A stretch of DNA of 64,000 bases from JAAEPI01 sp964352625 (GCA_964352625.1 CAYGSD010000009.1:77650-141649), one strand, 5' to 3'. Shown: positions 17,047 to 26,122, counted from the first letter of the stretch. Numbers and translations: made by a program. Notes: a model not told the origin generated them from the sequence alone.

Positions 17047-17569
17047 AAAGCTACTGAAGGACAACAAGGAGCACTTGAATGTGGAAACTCCACCATCAGA
17101 TGTTTGGCAAAACATTCAGGGAGAGATAAAAGAAGTGAGTAGCAAAACCTTTCAGGTATGGAAGGTCGCAGCGGCTATTTTGCTAGTCACTTCTTTAGGC
17201 CTTTTGGTTTACAATTTTAGCCTGCAGAAACAGGTGGAAGAACTTGCTAGCCTTGGGGATATTTCTGAGGAGTATCGAAAAGTAGAAAATGCCTATCAAT
17301 CGGAGATTAATCAACTAACTGGACAGATTCCTATTAAGGAAGTGCTGACCTCAGAAGAACTTTCGTGGATGCTCGAAGAATTGGAGGCACTGGAAGAAAT
17401 TAATAAGCAATACAGGGCAGACATAGGTACAGAGGCTGACAAAGAACTCCTCGTCAATGCCCTGGTCGACTATTATGAAAAGAAAATCAGATTACTCAAA
17501 AAACTAGAACTCGAAATAAACAGACAAAAAAATGAAGAAAGAACTACTAATAACATTAGCACTATTTAG
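17030..17569 (+). CDS. Probable anti-sigma factor (single-span membrane protein)
   Basis: 179 residues from ATG 17030 (MKTDIEKLLKDNKEHL); an upstream TTG at 17018 gives four more residues and is less likely. It overlaps the sigma gene by 17 bp. The N-terminal ~45 residues are cytoplasmic and would hold the sigma factor. One membrane segment follows (VWKVAAAILLVTSLGLLVY, ~44-62), then a long Glu/Lys/Leu-rich coiled-coil periplasmic part. No zinc-binding HxxxCxxC anti-sigma motif is seen, so the assignment is by topology and operon position. Confidence 0.7.
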   Translation: MKTDIEKLLKDNKEHLNVETPPSDVWQNIQGEIKEVSSKTFQVWKVAAAILLVTSLGLLVYNFSLQKQVEELASLGDISEEYRKVENAYQSEINQLTGQIPIKEVLTSEELSWMLEELEALEEINKQYRADIGTEADKELLVNALVDYYEKKIRLLKKLELEINRQKNEERTTNNISTI

Positions 17570-18824
17570 TGCATCCGTTCTTTTAGCCTTCAATGAAGGC
17601 GAAACAAGAACTGCCAAACATACCGTGACCATTTCTGGTACAGATGCAATTAATATCCTTGGAAAGCACACCTATATGGAGCTTGAAACTTGGAACAAAA
17701 ACGAAGTAGAGATTACTGCCACCCTCACATTTGATGGAAACATGAATGATCGGGTGAAGAAATTTCTGGATGAGTTTGAGTCAAAGGTTAAAAACAATAT
17801 CACTAAATCTGGTGGTGAACTCACCATCGATACGGGCTTGGAGGAACCCAATAGGGTTCAGGTAGGATCTCGAAATGTCGGCTTCATAGTTGGCTACAGC
17901 GATAAGGAACTTCGAATAGAATACAAGATCAAGTTGCCCGGAAAGAATGCACTGAATGTCAAAGCCGCCTACAAAGATCTCTTGATGACTGGAGATTATT
18001 CCGATGTGAACATTTCACAATATTCAGCCGATTTAAGAGCGGGTACCTTCTCAAATGCCAAGCTTTATCTGAAGTATGGCGACACCAAGATTCAAAGCAT
18101 TGAGTCAGGATATATAGAATCATATGAAAACGACGCTGATTTTGGTACTGTGGGCTACTTAAAGGCAAACGACAAATACTCAGAATACAAATTCAATAAC
18201 GTGGAGAAGATTGACATTGAAGGTTATGAAACGGACATCAAAGCAAACAATATTGGACTGATGAAGGGTAACCTCAAGTATGGAGAAATGAAGATAGGCC
18301 AGCGGCTGGGTACCGGAACATTCACACTATATGAGTACGATATATCAGCAAACGAAGCTGGCGCTATGCAATTTGAAAATACAAAATACGGAAATTACGA
18401 ATTTGGAAAAATTGAATCGGTCGATTTTGCATCTTCTTATGAAGACGAATTTGAAGCGAATTTTGTGAATACACTGACTACAAGTAGCAAGTACGGATTA
18501 TATGCTATTGATCAACTCGGCACCTCGTTCAGTCTATTTGGGTATGAGGATGATGTTTCCATTTCAAGAGTTGCTGATAATGCCACACTAGTAGACATTG
18601 ATGGTAAATACCTAACACTTGAATTGGGATTGAACGGAGTAGCCTTTACCCTAAATGCCGACGTGAAGTATGGCAAAATTAATTATGATGAATCTACACT
18701 TCTAGTCAATAAATACATCAAGGAAAACGACAAGCTTTACATAGAAGCCATTCCTAAGAATGGATCAAACAGCAGTTTCCAAATTAAGATAAAAGGCTAT
18801 GAGGTAGATGCCGATATCGAGTGA
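17532..18824 (+). CDS. Exported beta-helix-like protein (DUF4097-type) in sigma operon
   Basis: A 430-residue protein with an N-terminal signal peptide (MKKELLITLALFSASVLLAF). The rest is beta-rich with repeating short strands and a recurrent Tyr/Gly pattern (KYGDTKIQ, KYGEMKIG, KYGNYEFG, KYGLYAID, KYGKINYD), like the DUF4097/auto-transporter-head class of bacterial beta-helix proteins. Its start lies 38 bp inside the anti-sigma gene, so the three genes are translationally linked. It is probably the envelope output or input of this sigma system; the assignment is by pattern. Confidence 0.75.
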   Translation: MKKELLITLALFSASVLLAFNEGETRTAKHTVTISGTDAINILGKHTYMELETWNKNEVEITATLTFDGNMNDRVKKFLDEFESKVKNNITKSGGELTIDTGLEEPNRVQVGSRNVGFIVGYSDKELRIEYKIKLPGKNALNVKAAYKDLLMTGDYSDVNISQYSADLRAGTFSNAKLYLKYGDTKIQSIESGYIESYENDADFGTVGYLKANDKYSEYKFNNVEKIDIEGYETDIKANNIGLMKGNLKYGEMKIGQRLGTGTFTLYEYDISANEAGAMQFENTKYGNYEFGKIESVDFASSYEDEFEANFVNTLTTSSKYGLYAIDQLGTSFSLFGYEDDVSISRVADNATLVDIDGKYLTLELGLNGVAFTLNADVKYGKINYDESTLLVNKYIKENDKLYIEAIPKNGSNSSFQIKIKGYEVDADIE

Positions 18825-18868
18825 AAGACAATTTCCCCTAAGAAGTTTCTCCAAACAAGAGGACTTTC

Positions 18869-19342
18869 TTAAGGATTGATTTCTAATAGCTCAAAATTAA
18901 AAATCAAGCATGAATTGGCTGGTATATTGGCAATCGGATTAGATCCGTAACAATACACCGATGGTGCGTAGATAGTCATACGGCCACCTTCTCCTATCAA
19001 GGGTATCATAATTTGCCAAGATGCAATAAGCTGCCCTAAGAAAAATTCAACACCTTGGTCGTTGCTATCAAATACAACATTACTAAGAAGTTTTCCTGTA
19101 TAAGTTACTTCGACAACATCCTGAAGTGTAGGCTTTTTTTCACCTCCTTCATTATGTATAACGTAATAAATACCGGAACTATGCCTTGTTGCGGTTAATT
19201 CATTTTCAGCCAGGTAGGTTTCTATCAAATCAATATCAATCGCCAACTGTTCTTCAAATGATCTTTGAGCCGTTGGCTCATCCAAACAAGCGTTCAAAAA
19301 CACTAAGGATAAAACGGATACAATTAGAATCGATTTTCTCAT
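18869..19342 (-). CDS. FKBP-type peptidyl-prolyl isomerase lipoprotein
   Basis: 157 residues with a lipobox (FLNAC, Cys19). The C-terminal ~100 residues follow the FKBP fold: VVEVTYTGKLLSNVVFDSND, a segment ending in IPLIGEGGRMTIYAP, then SCLIFNFELLEI. FKBPs catalyse cis-trans proline isomerisation; this one would act in the periplasm or at the outer membrane. The usual active-site tryptophan region reads ASWQIMIPLI, so activity may be altered. It lies alone, convergent with the sigma operon. Confidence 0.82.
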   Translation of the reverse strand: MRKSILIVSVLSLVFLNACLDEPTAQRSFEEQLAIDIDLIETYLAENELTATRHSSGIYYVIHNEGGEKKPTLQDVVEVTYTGKLLSNVVFDSNDQGVEFFLGQLIASWQIMIPLIGEGGRMTIYAPSVYCYGSNPIANIPANSCLIFNFELLEINP

Positions 19343-19375
19343 TTCATTTTTTTGTATTGATGCAAAACTAACAAT

Positions 19376-20689
19376 CTAAACCAACAAAACCCCTGCAATT
19401 GTTGCTGTCATCATTGTGGCCAATGTAGCCGCAATTAACGCACGCATTCCCAATTTCGAAATATCAGCAGAGCGATTTGGAGCCATGCCGCCAATTCCGC
19501 CAATTTGAATAGCAATAGAGCTGAAATTTGCAAATCCACAAAGTGCGTAGGTAGAAATTACAATCGCCTTTTCACTAAGTAAATTATCAGCCTTCATGTC
19601 AGCCAAACTCAAGTAGGCAACAAATTCATTAATGACTGTTTTCTGTCCAAGCAAGCTCCCAACCTTAATGGTCTCTGACCAATCAACACCCATGATAAAA
19701 GCAAAAGGTCTGAAAATTTGGCCAAGGATGTATTGCAGTGAAAACCCATCAAATGCCCCGTCTGTTGAAGAAACTACCCAAGTATTTAATCCCGTCCACT
19801 CTCCTATTCCATCAACCAATATCCAATTCATAGCAAAAATGATGGCTATGAAGGCTAACAACATTCCACCAATGTTCAATGCCAACTTCACACCATCTCC
19901 AGCTCCCCTCGCTAACGCATCAACAAAATTTACCCCGAGCCCTTCTTTGTTTACCTTCATAGACTGATCAATTTTCTCCGGATGTTCCTCAGGCAAGAAA
20001 AGCTTCGCCATAATAATGGCTGCAGGTGCATTCATGATCGATGCACTCAAAAGATAGGTCGCAAAACGAGCCTGCTCCACCGGGTCACCCCCTCCAAGAA
20101 AAGAAACGAATGCGCCAAGAACACTTCCGGCAATTGTGGCCATCCCACCAACCATGAGGCAGTTCAACTCTGACTGAGTCATTTTAGGAATGAATGGACG
20201 AACCAAAAGAGGTGCTTCCGTTTGGCCAAGAAAAATGTTACCTGCCGCAGACAAACTCTCAGCCCCTGACAGTTTCATCGCTTTAGTCATGATCCAAGCG
20301 AAGACCCAAACGATTTTTTGAAGGACTCCAAGATAGTAAAGGCCTGCAGTTACCGCTGAAAAGAAAATCACTGTAGGTAGTGCCTGAAACACGAAAAGAA
20401 AGCCAAGGCTATGTTTGACGTTTGGATCACCGGCACTGTTCCGTGCAAGATCTCCATAGAGAAACTCCGCTCCATTTAGCGAAAAATTAAGAAATGTAAC
20501 GAACGCCTTACTTACGTGTCCAAAAAGCTGCTCTACAAAAGGCACGTATCCGATTAACAAACCAAAAACAATTTGAATGAGCAAGCCTGCCCAAACAATG
20601 CGCCACTTAACCTTCTTCTTGTCCTTAGAAAACAGGTAGCCTATGCCTACCAAAACTGCCAATCCCAGCAGCGCCCGCAAGTATTCCAT
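19376..20689 (-). CDS. nupC: NupC-type concentrative nucleoside transporter
   Basis: A 437-residue inner-membrane protein with about 10-12 hydrophobic segments. The CNT family is shown by the N-terminal LAVLVGIGYLFSKDKKKVKWR segment, GQTEAPLLVRPFIPKMTQSEL, VLGAFVSFLG and the C-terminal ALCGFANFSSIAIQIGGIGGMAP. It imports nucleosides with sodium or protons. Its ATG overlaps by 1 bp the stop of the upstream bfn gene, so the two are translationally coupled. The order etfB-etfA-bfn-nupC on the minus strand suggests one operon. Confidence 0.92.
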   Translation of the reverse strand: MEYLRALLGLAVLVGIGYLFSKDKKKVKWRIVWAGLLIQIVFGLLIGYVPFVEQLFGHVSKAFVTFLNFSLNGAEFLYGDLARNSAGDPNVKHSLGFLFVFQALPTVIFFSAVTAGLYYLGVLQKIVWVFAWIMTKAMKLSGAESLSAAGNIFLGQTEAPLLVRPFIPKMTQSELNCLMVGGMATIAGSVLGAFVSFLGGGDPVEQARFATYLLSASIMNAPAAIIMAKLFLPEEHPEKIDQSMKVNKEGLGVNFVDALARGAGDGVKLALNIGGMLLAFIAIIFAMNWILVDGIGEWTGLNTWVVSSTDGAFDGFSLQYILGQIFRPFAFIMGVDWSETIKVGSLLGQKTVINEFVAYLSLADMKADNLLSEKAIVISTYALCGFANFSSIAIQIGGIGGMAPNRSADISKLGMRALIAATLATMMTATIAGVLLV

Positions 20690-21282
20690 TAATTTCTTCG
20701 ATTTAGCTCGTCACGAATTTTAGCAGCTCGCTCATAGTCCTCCGCTTTCAATGCATCATTGAGCAATTCTTTCAATTTATCCGTAGGTTGATCTTTGATG
20801 TCCTTAGAAGCTGGTTCATCACCTGCAGCAATGGCCTCCTCAACCGTGACAATTTCATCATTCTCATCGGTCAACACAATGCCCGCTTCTGTCAGAATAG
20901 ATTCATGTGTGTAAATATTCACATTGAACCTGAGACCAATGGCGATAGCATCTGAAGGTCTCGCATCTATTTCAATGCGCTTACCATTATGCGAACAGAC
21001 AATCCTTGCGAAAAACACGCCCTCCTTTAGATCAGAAATGACAATTTCCTCAATGTTTATATCAAACTCCACACTGAACGATCGAAAGAGATCGTGAGTC
21101 ATTGGCCGATTGGGGGTGATGTCCTCGATCTCAATAGCAATGGCCTGAGCCTCGAACATACCGATGATAATAGGCAGACGCCTGCTGCCTCCCACCTCCC
21201 CAAGCACAAGCGCAAACGAACCAGATTGGGACTGACTCGAAGACAGTCCCAATATTTCCAGTTGTATTTTTTCAGATGCCAT
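20689..21282 (-). CDS. Bifunctional nuclease-family protein (DUF151) with UvrB/UvrC motif
   Basis: 197 residues. The first ~150 match the BFN/DUF151 family (ALVLGEVGGSRRLPIIIGMF, then IEIEDITPNRPMTHDLF and IDARPSDAIAIGLRF). Family members in plants and bacteria have been described with RNase/DNase activity. The last ~30 residues (LKELLNDALKAEDYERAAKI) form a UvrB/UvrC-type helical hairpin, as often seen in Bacteroidota BFN proteins. It starts directly at the etfA stop and overlaps nupC by 1 bp. Confidence 0.87.
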   Translation of the reverse strand: MASEKIQLEILGLSSSQSQSGSFALVLGEVGGSRRLPIIIGMFEAQAIAIEIEDITPNRPMTHDLFRSFSVEFDINIEEIVISDLKEGVFFARIVCSHNGKRIEIDARPSDAIAIGLRFNVNIYTHESILTEAGIVLTDENDEIVTVEEAIAAGDEPASKDIKDQPTDKLKELLNDALKAEDYERAAKIRDELNRRN

Positions 21283-22230
21283 TTATCCCTGCTGTGCCTT
21301 GATTGCCTCTGTTAATTTAGGCACAATTTCGAAAGCATCTCCTACCACCCCGTAATCAGCCGCCTTGAAGAATGGTGCTTCTGGATCTTTATTTATGACG
21401 ACAATATATTTTGAAGAATTAACACCAGCCAGATGCTGGATGGCTCCAGATATTGCCACGGCGATGTATAAACTCGGACTCACTTTGATTCCAGTCTGAC
21501 CAACGTGCTCATGGTGAGGTCTCCAATCCATGTCAGAAACTGGCTTACTGCAACCTGTGGCAGCACCCAACGTTTTCGCCAAGTCTTCAATCATTCCCCA
21601 GTTTTCTGGGCCTTTCAATCCTCTACCCCCCGACACCACAATGTCTGCTTCGGGCAATAGGACATCCCCTTCGGCTTTCTCCGTCTTTATCACTTTTACT
21701 TTGAAATCAGCGTCATTCACGGCCGGAGCAAAAACCTCAACCGCTGCTGAAGCACCATCCGTTTTTACCTCGACGGCATTTTTCTTAATAGAAATGACCC
21801 GCTTATCTCCGCCCATCTTGGTATTGGCGAATGCCTTACCTGTGTAAATACTATTCTTCACATTGCTTCCTGAAGGAACGTCTACAACATTCGCTGCTAA
21901 AGATGCATTGGTCTTGATCGCCACTCTTGCCGATACCGGATCACCAAGTGAACTTTTTGCAAGCACCAATGTATCATGTCCACCAGCATTCATCGCCTCT
22001 GCGATTGCAGAAGAATACGCCATGATATTTGGTGTGGACAGTTTCTCATCAGTGACATGCAGCACTTTAGATGCTCCAGCTCCTCCGATGACATCAGCAA
22101 CGCCTGATTCCATATTTCCAAAAACAATGGCGGTCGCTTCACCAGCCGCTTCTTTTGCAAAAGTCACTGCCTCAAGCGATGATTTTTTTGCCTTTCCTTC
22201 ATCTAATTCTACAAATACTAATGCTGACAT
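21283..22230 (-). CDS. etfA: Electron transfer flavoprotein, alpha subunit
   Basis: 315 residues. The C-terminal FAD-binding domain is clear: VSGGRGLKGPENWGMIEDLA, GATGCSKPVSDMDW, VGQTGIKVSPSLYIAVAISG, and NKDPEAPFFKAADYGVVGD. It pairs with EtfB to carry electrons from acyl-CoA and other dehydrogenases to the respiratory chain. EtfB lies 1 bp upstream and bfn directly downstream. The presence of a 3-hydroxybutyryl-CoA dehydrogenase elsewhere in the window fits fatty acid oxidation. Confidence 0.96.
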   Translation of the reverse strand: MSALVFVELDEGKAKKSSLEAVTFAKEAAGEATAIVFGNMESGVADVIGGAGASKVLHVTDEKLSTPNIMAYSSAIAEAMNAGGHDTLVLAKSSLGDPVSARVAIKTNASLAANVVDVPSGSNVKNSIYTGKAFANTKMGGDKRVISIKKNAVEVKTDGASAAVEVFAPAVNDADFKVKVIKTEKAEGDVLLPEADIVVSGGRGLKGPENWGMIEDLAKTLGAATGCSKPVSDMDWRPHHEHVGQTGIKVSPSLYIAVAISGAIQHLAGVNSSKYIVVINKDPEAPFFKAADYGVVGDAFEIVPKLTEAIKAQQG

Positions 22231-22231
22231 A

Positions 22232-22969
22232 TTATATAACTTTTGCTTCGTTCTTCAATAGGTTTACTAGTTCGCCGATGTTGTCCGCATCCACCATGGT
22301 CACGCCACTTTTTGCTGGAGGCAATTCGAAATTTTCGACGGATGCACCTGGTGCATCAGAGGTTGGATCCACTACGTTCAAAGGCTTGGAACGGGCACCC
22401 ATAATGCCGCGCATGTTAGGAATCTTCCACTCAGCAATTGGCTCTTGACAGCCTAGCACCAATGGAAGGTCTGCTTCTATGTATTCTTTTCCTCCCTCTA
22501 TCTCACGGGTCATTTTTGCAGTAGTTCCATCCATATCCAAGGTCATAACTGGAGACAGAGAAGGTATTCCCAGCATCTCTCCAACCATGCCATGCACTTG
22601 ACCTCCGTTGAAGTCGATGGACTCACGACCCATCAAAATCAAATCATAGGAATTCTCCTGAGCGATTTTTGCAATTTGTTTTGCGACGAAAAGTGCATCC
22701 TCTGGGAAGGCATTAACGCGAATAGCGTCATCCGCTCCAATAGCCAAAGCTTTTCTGATTGTTGGTTCAGTTTCGGCCTCACCAACATTCAAAACGGTAA
22801 TACTACCACCAGTTGCTTCTTTCAATTCAACTGCTCTTGCCAGCGCATAATCATCGTATGGGCCGATGATGTATTGCACGCCATTCTTATCGAATTTTGT
22901 ATTGTTATCTGTGAACGCAATCTTGGACGTGGTGTCCGGCACATGCGTGATGCAAACGAGTATCTTCAT
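22232..22969 (-). CDS. etfB: Electron transfer flavoprotein, beta subunit
   Basis: 245 residues with the EtfB pattern: MKILVCITHVPDTTSKI at the start, YDDYALARAVELKE, the AMP-binding region DLILMGRESIDFNGGQVHGM, then LPLVLGCQEPIAEWKIPNMR. It is the first gene of the etfB-etfA-bfn-nupC cluster and reads away from the divergent lipoprotein at 23174. The gap between the start codons is about 200 bp and must hold both promoters; no exact TAnnTTTG was found there. Confidence 0.96.
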   Translation of the reverse strand: MKILVCITHVPDTTSKIAFTDNNTKFDKNGVQYIIGPYDDYALARAVELKEATGGSITVLNVGEAETEPTIRKALAIGADDAIRVNAFPEDALFVAKQIAKIAQENSYDLILMGRESIDFNGGQVHGMVGEMLGIPSLSPVMTLDMDGTTAKMTREIEGGKEYIEADLPLVLGCQEPIAEWKIPNMRGIMGARSKPLNVVDPTSDAPGASVENFELPPAKSGVTMVDADNIGELVNLLKNEAKVI

Positions 22970-23173
22970 GCTCTACTTAATTCGGGTTAATTCTACTTCA
23001 ATTTGAGGGGACGAAGTTAGTAAATTCTCGTTGCGATTGCAGGATGAAATACAGCATGTAGAAAAGTGATCTTGAATTGTACGGAATAAGGGATAAATTG
23101 TAAATATGGCCATTGCCCTGACATGTTAAAAAATTCATTTTCACGTATCTTTCAAAACCGAAACGTACCCAGA

Positions 23174-23884
23174 ATGAAAACTGTATACCCCCTGCTCTTT
23201 GCTCTTTTAATACTAAGTTGTCAACCACAGACCAAAAAAGAAAGCCAGCCAGAAGCGAGTGAAACTGATTTGAATAATGATCAGTCTGAAGTAATTGAAG
23301 AGGCACCTCCAGAGAGTCTCTCCCCTTCAGACTCAGCCTTCATGAATGGTTTTCTGGAGCAACTTAAGGGTATTGAAAAGTTCGTGGTAAGAAATAATTA
23401 CTACATGTTATCCGCGGTGCTTAAAGCAAAAGGTGATAGCGCTACTTCGAACAAAATCATGAAAACGCTGAAAAGCGTAAACGAAAATAACTGGGGCTTT
23501 GAAGTCATAACCCTTGACAGTAGGAACGGATTCATAGAGTATTATCCTAAAGGAGCTGAGGTTACAATTACTTCCTGCTATTGGAATGTCTCAGATGGTT
23601 CAAAGCTCATCGGAACTGAGGCGGTAGGCTGTGGCCCTGTCTGTGAATCGGAGCTGTCTTTCACGAGGTTCGCAAATGGAAAATATGAGCAACTCGAAAA
23701 CGAAAAAGTGATTCCAGGGATTGGCACGCTTTCGGAGTTGTTGGTTCCTGACATTGCCACACAAATCGATCCTTTTGAGTTTAGGTATTTACTTCCCAGA
23801 AAAGGAAAGGACATCAAGTTTTGCCTAGAACAGGAATGCGTGACTCTTGAGTGGAATGACGGCACTTTCATCATTAAGAACTAA
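23174..23884 (+). CDS. Hypothetical lipoprotein
   Basis: 236 residues from ATG 23174 (MKTVYPLLFALLILSC), with the lipobox Cys at residue 16; an upstream ATG at 23123 would bury the signal peptide and is rejected. An Asn/Glu/Ser-rich linker (~20-50) is followed by a globular domain with four further cysteines, two in SCYW and the GCGPVCESEL segment, and a C-terminal LEQECVTLEW. No family is recognised. It heads a three-gene cluster with an NTF2-like protein and a truncated haemoglobin. Confidence 0.8.
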   Translation: MKTVYPLLFALLILSCQPQTKKESQPEASETDLNNDQSEVIEEAPPESLSPSDSAFMNGFLEQLKGIEKFVVRNNYYMLSAVLKAKGDSATSNKIMKTLKSVNENNWGFEVITLDSRNGFIEYYPKGAEVTITSCYWNVSDGSKLIGTEAVGCGPVCESELSFTRFANGKYEQLENEKVIPGIGTLSELLVPDIATQIDPFEFRYLLPRKGKDIKFCLEQECVTLEWNDGTFIIKN

Positions 23885-23888
23885 GACC

Positions 23889-24341
23889 TTGAACGCATCC
23901 CCTATCCCCGCCTGGCATAAGGCGCTTGAAAACAAAGACAAAAAAGCACTCTTGGTAAACATCCATGATCAGTGCATTTTCTATTCGCCCATTATTTTCA
24001 AACCACAGAAGGGAAAGGCCCTAACAAAAATGTATCTGGGAGCCGCCTTCGAGGTATTCAATGAGGCCGGGGATTTCAAATATGTGCTCGAAGTGGAGAA
24101 TGACAATCATGCAGTTCTTGAATTCAATGTGACGATTGATGGCATTCAAATCGATGGAGTCGATATCCTCACTTGGAATGATGACGGCAAAATCACTGAA
24201 TTCAAAGTAATGCTACGCCCCTTCAGGTCGATAGAAAAAGTGGGTGAGAAAATGCGAGCCAAGCTGGAAGGTCAGAGTGCATTTACTAAACTAAAAATTG
24301 GACTGAGTGCAAGGGTGGACAAATTCAAAGGAAATGGGTGA
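23889..24341 (+). CDS. NTF2-like (SnoaL-type) protein
   Basis: About 150 residues if started at TTG 23889 (NASPIPAWHKALENKDKKAL), which puts the fold's first helix at the N-terminus. An ATG at 23856 inside the previous gene is an alternative that adds 11 residues. The NTF2/SnoaL alpha+beta cone pattern is visible: helix with W-ALENKDKKAL, strand CIFYSPI, then a beta sheet ending LTWNDDGKITEFKVMLRP. The family covers many enzymes and binders, so the role is open. Its stop overlaps the truncated haemoglobin start by 8 bp. Confidence 0.75.
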   Translation: MNASPIPAWHKALENKDKKALLVNIHDQCIFYSPIIFKPQKGKALTKMYLGAAFEVFNEAGDFKYVLEVENDNHAVLEFNVTIDGIQIDGVDILTWNDDGKITEFKVMLRPFRSIEKVGEKMRAKLEGQSAFTKLKIGLSARVDKFKGNG

Positions 24342-24705
24342 TATCATCACACGTGTTGATATCGAAAAACTTATCGATCGCTTTTATGCCAAGGCATTAA
24401 AGGACGAACAGATAGGGCACTTTTTCACTGAATTTGTACAAGGAGATTGGCCGGCACACGTGGAGCGGATTTGCAATTTCTGGGATGCCATGCTTCTTGG
24501 AGCCAAGAACTATCAAGGAAATCCAATGATCAAGCATATTGACCTACACAAAAAGATTCCCTTTGAGAAACATCACTTTGATCAGTGGGTCTCACTTTGG
24601 GAAGCGACTGTCCGTGAGCATTTTGATGGCGATGTTGCAGATGAAGCAATTTCAAGAGCAAAGAGCATTGCAGACCTGATGGCATTCAAAATAACAAGCG
24701 GGTAA
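24334..24705 (+). CDS. Group III truncated haemoglobin
   Basis: 123 residues from ATG 24334; a TTG 27 bp upstream lies within the NTF2-like gene and is rejected. The pattern fits group III truncated haemoglobins: DRFYAKALKDEQIGHFF, the W-x2-H-x2-RICNFWDAMLLG helix, and a proximal histidine in the KHIDLHKKIPFEKHHFDQW stretch. Members bind O2, CO or NO and may serve in nitric oxide or oxygen handling. The 8-bp overlap with the NTF2-like gene implies coupled translation. Confidence 0.88.
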   Translation: MGDIITRVDIEKLIDRFYAKALKDEQIGHFFTEFVQGDWPAHVERICNFWDAMLLGAKNYQGNPMIKHIDLHKKIPFEKHHFDQWVSLWEATVREHFDGDVADEAISRAKSIADLMAFKITSG

Positions 24706-24720
24706 TCACTCGTCCCACTC

Positions 24721-25395
24721 TTAAAACTTATCCAAAAGGTTCTTGGCCTTATCCGCAGCTAATTCCTTTACAATCTTCTTAACAACCTTCTCCTTTTGTT
24801 CGTCTACCAACTTTTGAATCTGCTCTCTTGGCACTTTTTCCTTCACTTCAAATTCAAAAGGAATTGTAAATGGAAGCCCCTTAATCAATTCTATTTTCAG
24901 CCACACCTTCCCCTTTAACACAATGTTTTCTGCATCCAGAATATTCTTAATTCTGTAGGTAGTAGGCATTGCCACGATTACCTTCAACTCCCCTTCCGAG
25001 TTTGGCTGAATAACCATCGGCCCATCATGAATGACGTTGGCAAACTTGGTGTTATCCAAATAGGCATTGAAATAAAGCGAGTCTAGAATGACCTCATGCC
25101 CGTTAGGGTTGCTCGCTCCGATGACTGCCTCAAAATCCAGCTTAGCCAGATTTAGCTCAAACTTCTGATCCTTGATTTCCTTGAGCAATGGAATCACACT
25201 CTTGTCAGGATTCTTAAAATCAACCTTCTTGGCAGAGTTCGCCAGCTCGATCATCTTATCGAAATCAATGCTCTTAACATCTACACGCTTCAATTCATAC
25301 GTGCATTTTGCGAGCAGCTCTCGTGATTTGACTTGATCCTTAAGGGATGCGCATGCCGACAGCAAGATGATAAGGAGAATTAGAAGATTTTTCAT
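24721..25395 (-). CDS. LEA type 2-like lipoprotein
   Basis: 224 residues with lipobox LSAC (Cys15). The middle carries a beta-sandwich resembling the LEA14/WHy type: FEAVIGASNPNGHEVILDSL, MVIQPNSEGELKVIVAMP, KGKVWLKIELIKGLPFTIPF. The last ~40 residues are a charged helix rich in Lys and Glu. WHy-domain proteins in bacteria are linked to stress protection of membranes, but no role can be assigned here. It is convergent with the truncated haemoglobin gene (15 bp apart). Confidence 0.75.
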   Translation of the reverse strand: MKNLLILLIILLSACASLKDQVKSRELLAKCTYELKRVDVKSIDFDKMIELANSAKKVDFKNPDKSVIPLLKEIKDQKFELNLAKLDFEAVIGASNPNGHEVILDSLYFNAYLDNTKFANVIHDGPMVIQPNSEGELKVIVAMPTTYRIKNILDAENIVLKGKVWLKIELIKGLPFTIPFEFEVKEKVPREQIQKLVDEQKEKVVKKIVKELAADKAKNLLDKF

Positions 25396-25451
25396 GAGCC
25401 AATTTACAACTTGAATTCTAACTTAAAGCACAAGCGATCAGTAGGTATTTT

Positions 25452-25832
25452 TCAATTTTCAGCTTTTGATTCTTTTCTCTTGGATCTTCCAGCTATCAGA
25501 AAAATAACACCTGCAAGTAAGGAACCATAATGAATGAAAAAAACATCAAATTCAAAGATAATTGGCATGGCAAAGAGAATTACTGCCAACGCGACCAGAG
25601 CCAAACCAATAGTGACATAATTTTCTGATTGATTTTTTGTTCGTTCATTTCTTATCTCCAACATTGATTGAGCAACCATTTCTGCCAAGTCTGCAGGACA
25701 TCCGTCTGTTTGCAATTGGTCTTGTATTTCAATCTTACTTGCACCACTTTCGAGCAGAAAATTTCCCAGTCGAAATGCATTATTGATAGCTTCTTGATTG
25801 TACTTTTTTTCAAGTTCTAGCATTGTCGTCAT
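25452..25832 (-). CDS. Small membrane protein of unknown function
   Basis: 126 residues. The N-terminal ~70 are soluble and helical (LELEKKYNQEAINNAFRLGN); two hydrophobic segments follow (VTIGLALVALAVILFAMPII and FIHYGSLLAGVIFLIAG, about residues 71-116), ending in a basic tail. No known domain is recognised. It lies 56 bp upstream of the lipoprotein on the same strand, so they may be co-transcribed. Confidence 0.7.
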   Translation of the reverse strand: MTTMLELEKKYNQEAINNAFRLGNFLLESGASKIEIQDQLQTDGCPADLAEMVAQSMLEIRNERTKNQSENYVTIGLALVALAVILFAMPIIFEFDVFFIHYGSLLAGVIFLIAGRSKRKESKAEN

Positions 25833-26054
25833 TGTTCAAATATACTCTCGAAATCCAAAAAAGACTCTTCATTTAGCCCCGATAGTAGCGGCATCACGAA
25901 AGGCAATGGCGTTGACATGTGCGAGTTTCGGGATCTAGCGAATAGCGGGAGTACAGTATATAAATGGCCCTGAGGATTCGCTCCAAATAATCTCAAATCT
26001 CACCCATCATCCAATCTCGATTCAATCGAGAGAAGGAATCTCCTTTTTTCGAAA

Positions 26055-26086
26055 AGATTGCTTCGTCCTTCGTCCTCGCAATGACG
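26055..26086. repeat. Dispersed intergenic repeat, copy A
   Basis: A stretch starting AGATTGCTTCGTCC and ending CGCAATGACG. Read on the minus strand (CGTCATTGCGAGG...GAAGCAATCT) it matches the first half of a unit at 48021-48052. It lies immediately upstream of the leuS promoter. Such GTCATTGCGAGG units are found scattered in intergenic regions of many bacterial genomes. Confidence 0.6.
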
Positions 26087-26096
26087 ATGGTTATTC

Positions 26097-26104
26097 TAAA
26101 TTTG
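26097..26104 (+). promoter_or_regulatory. Candidate leuS promoter (-7 element)
   Basis: TAAATTTG matches the Bacteroidota TAnnTTTG element exactly and lies 18 bp before the leuS ATG, giving a leader of only about 12 bases. No matching -33 TTTG is seen at the right distance, because the repeat copy A occupies that space. Confidence 0.4.
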
Positions 26105-26122
26105 CGCCCTTAATCCAAGCAA

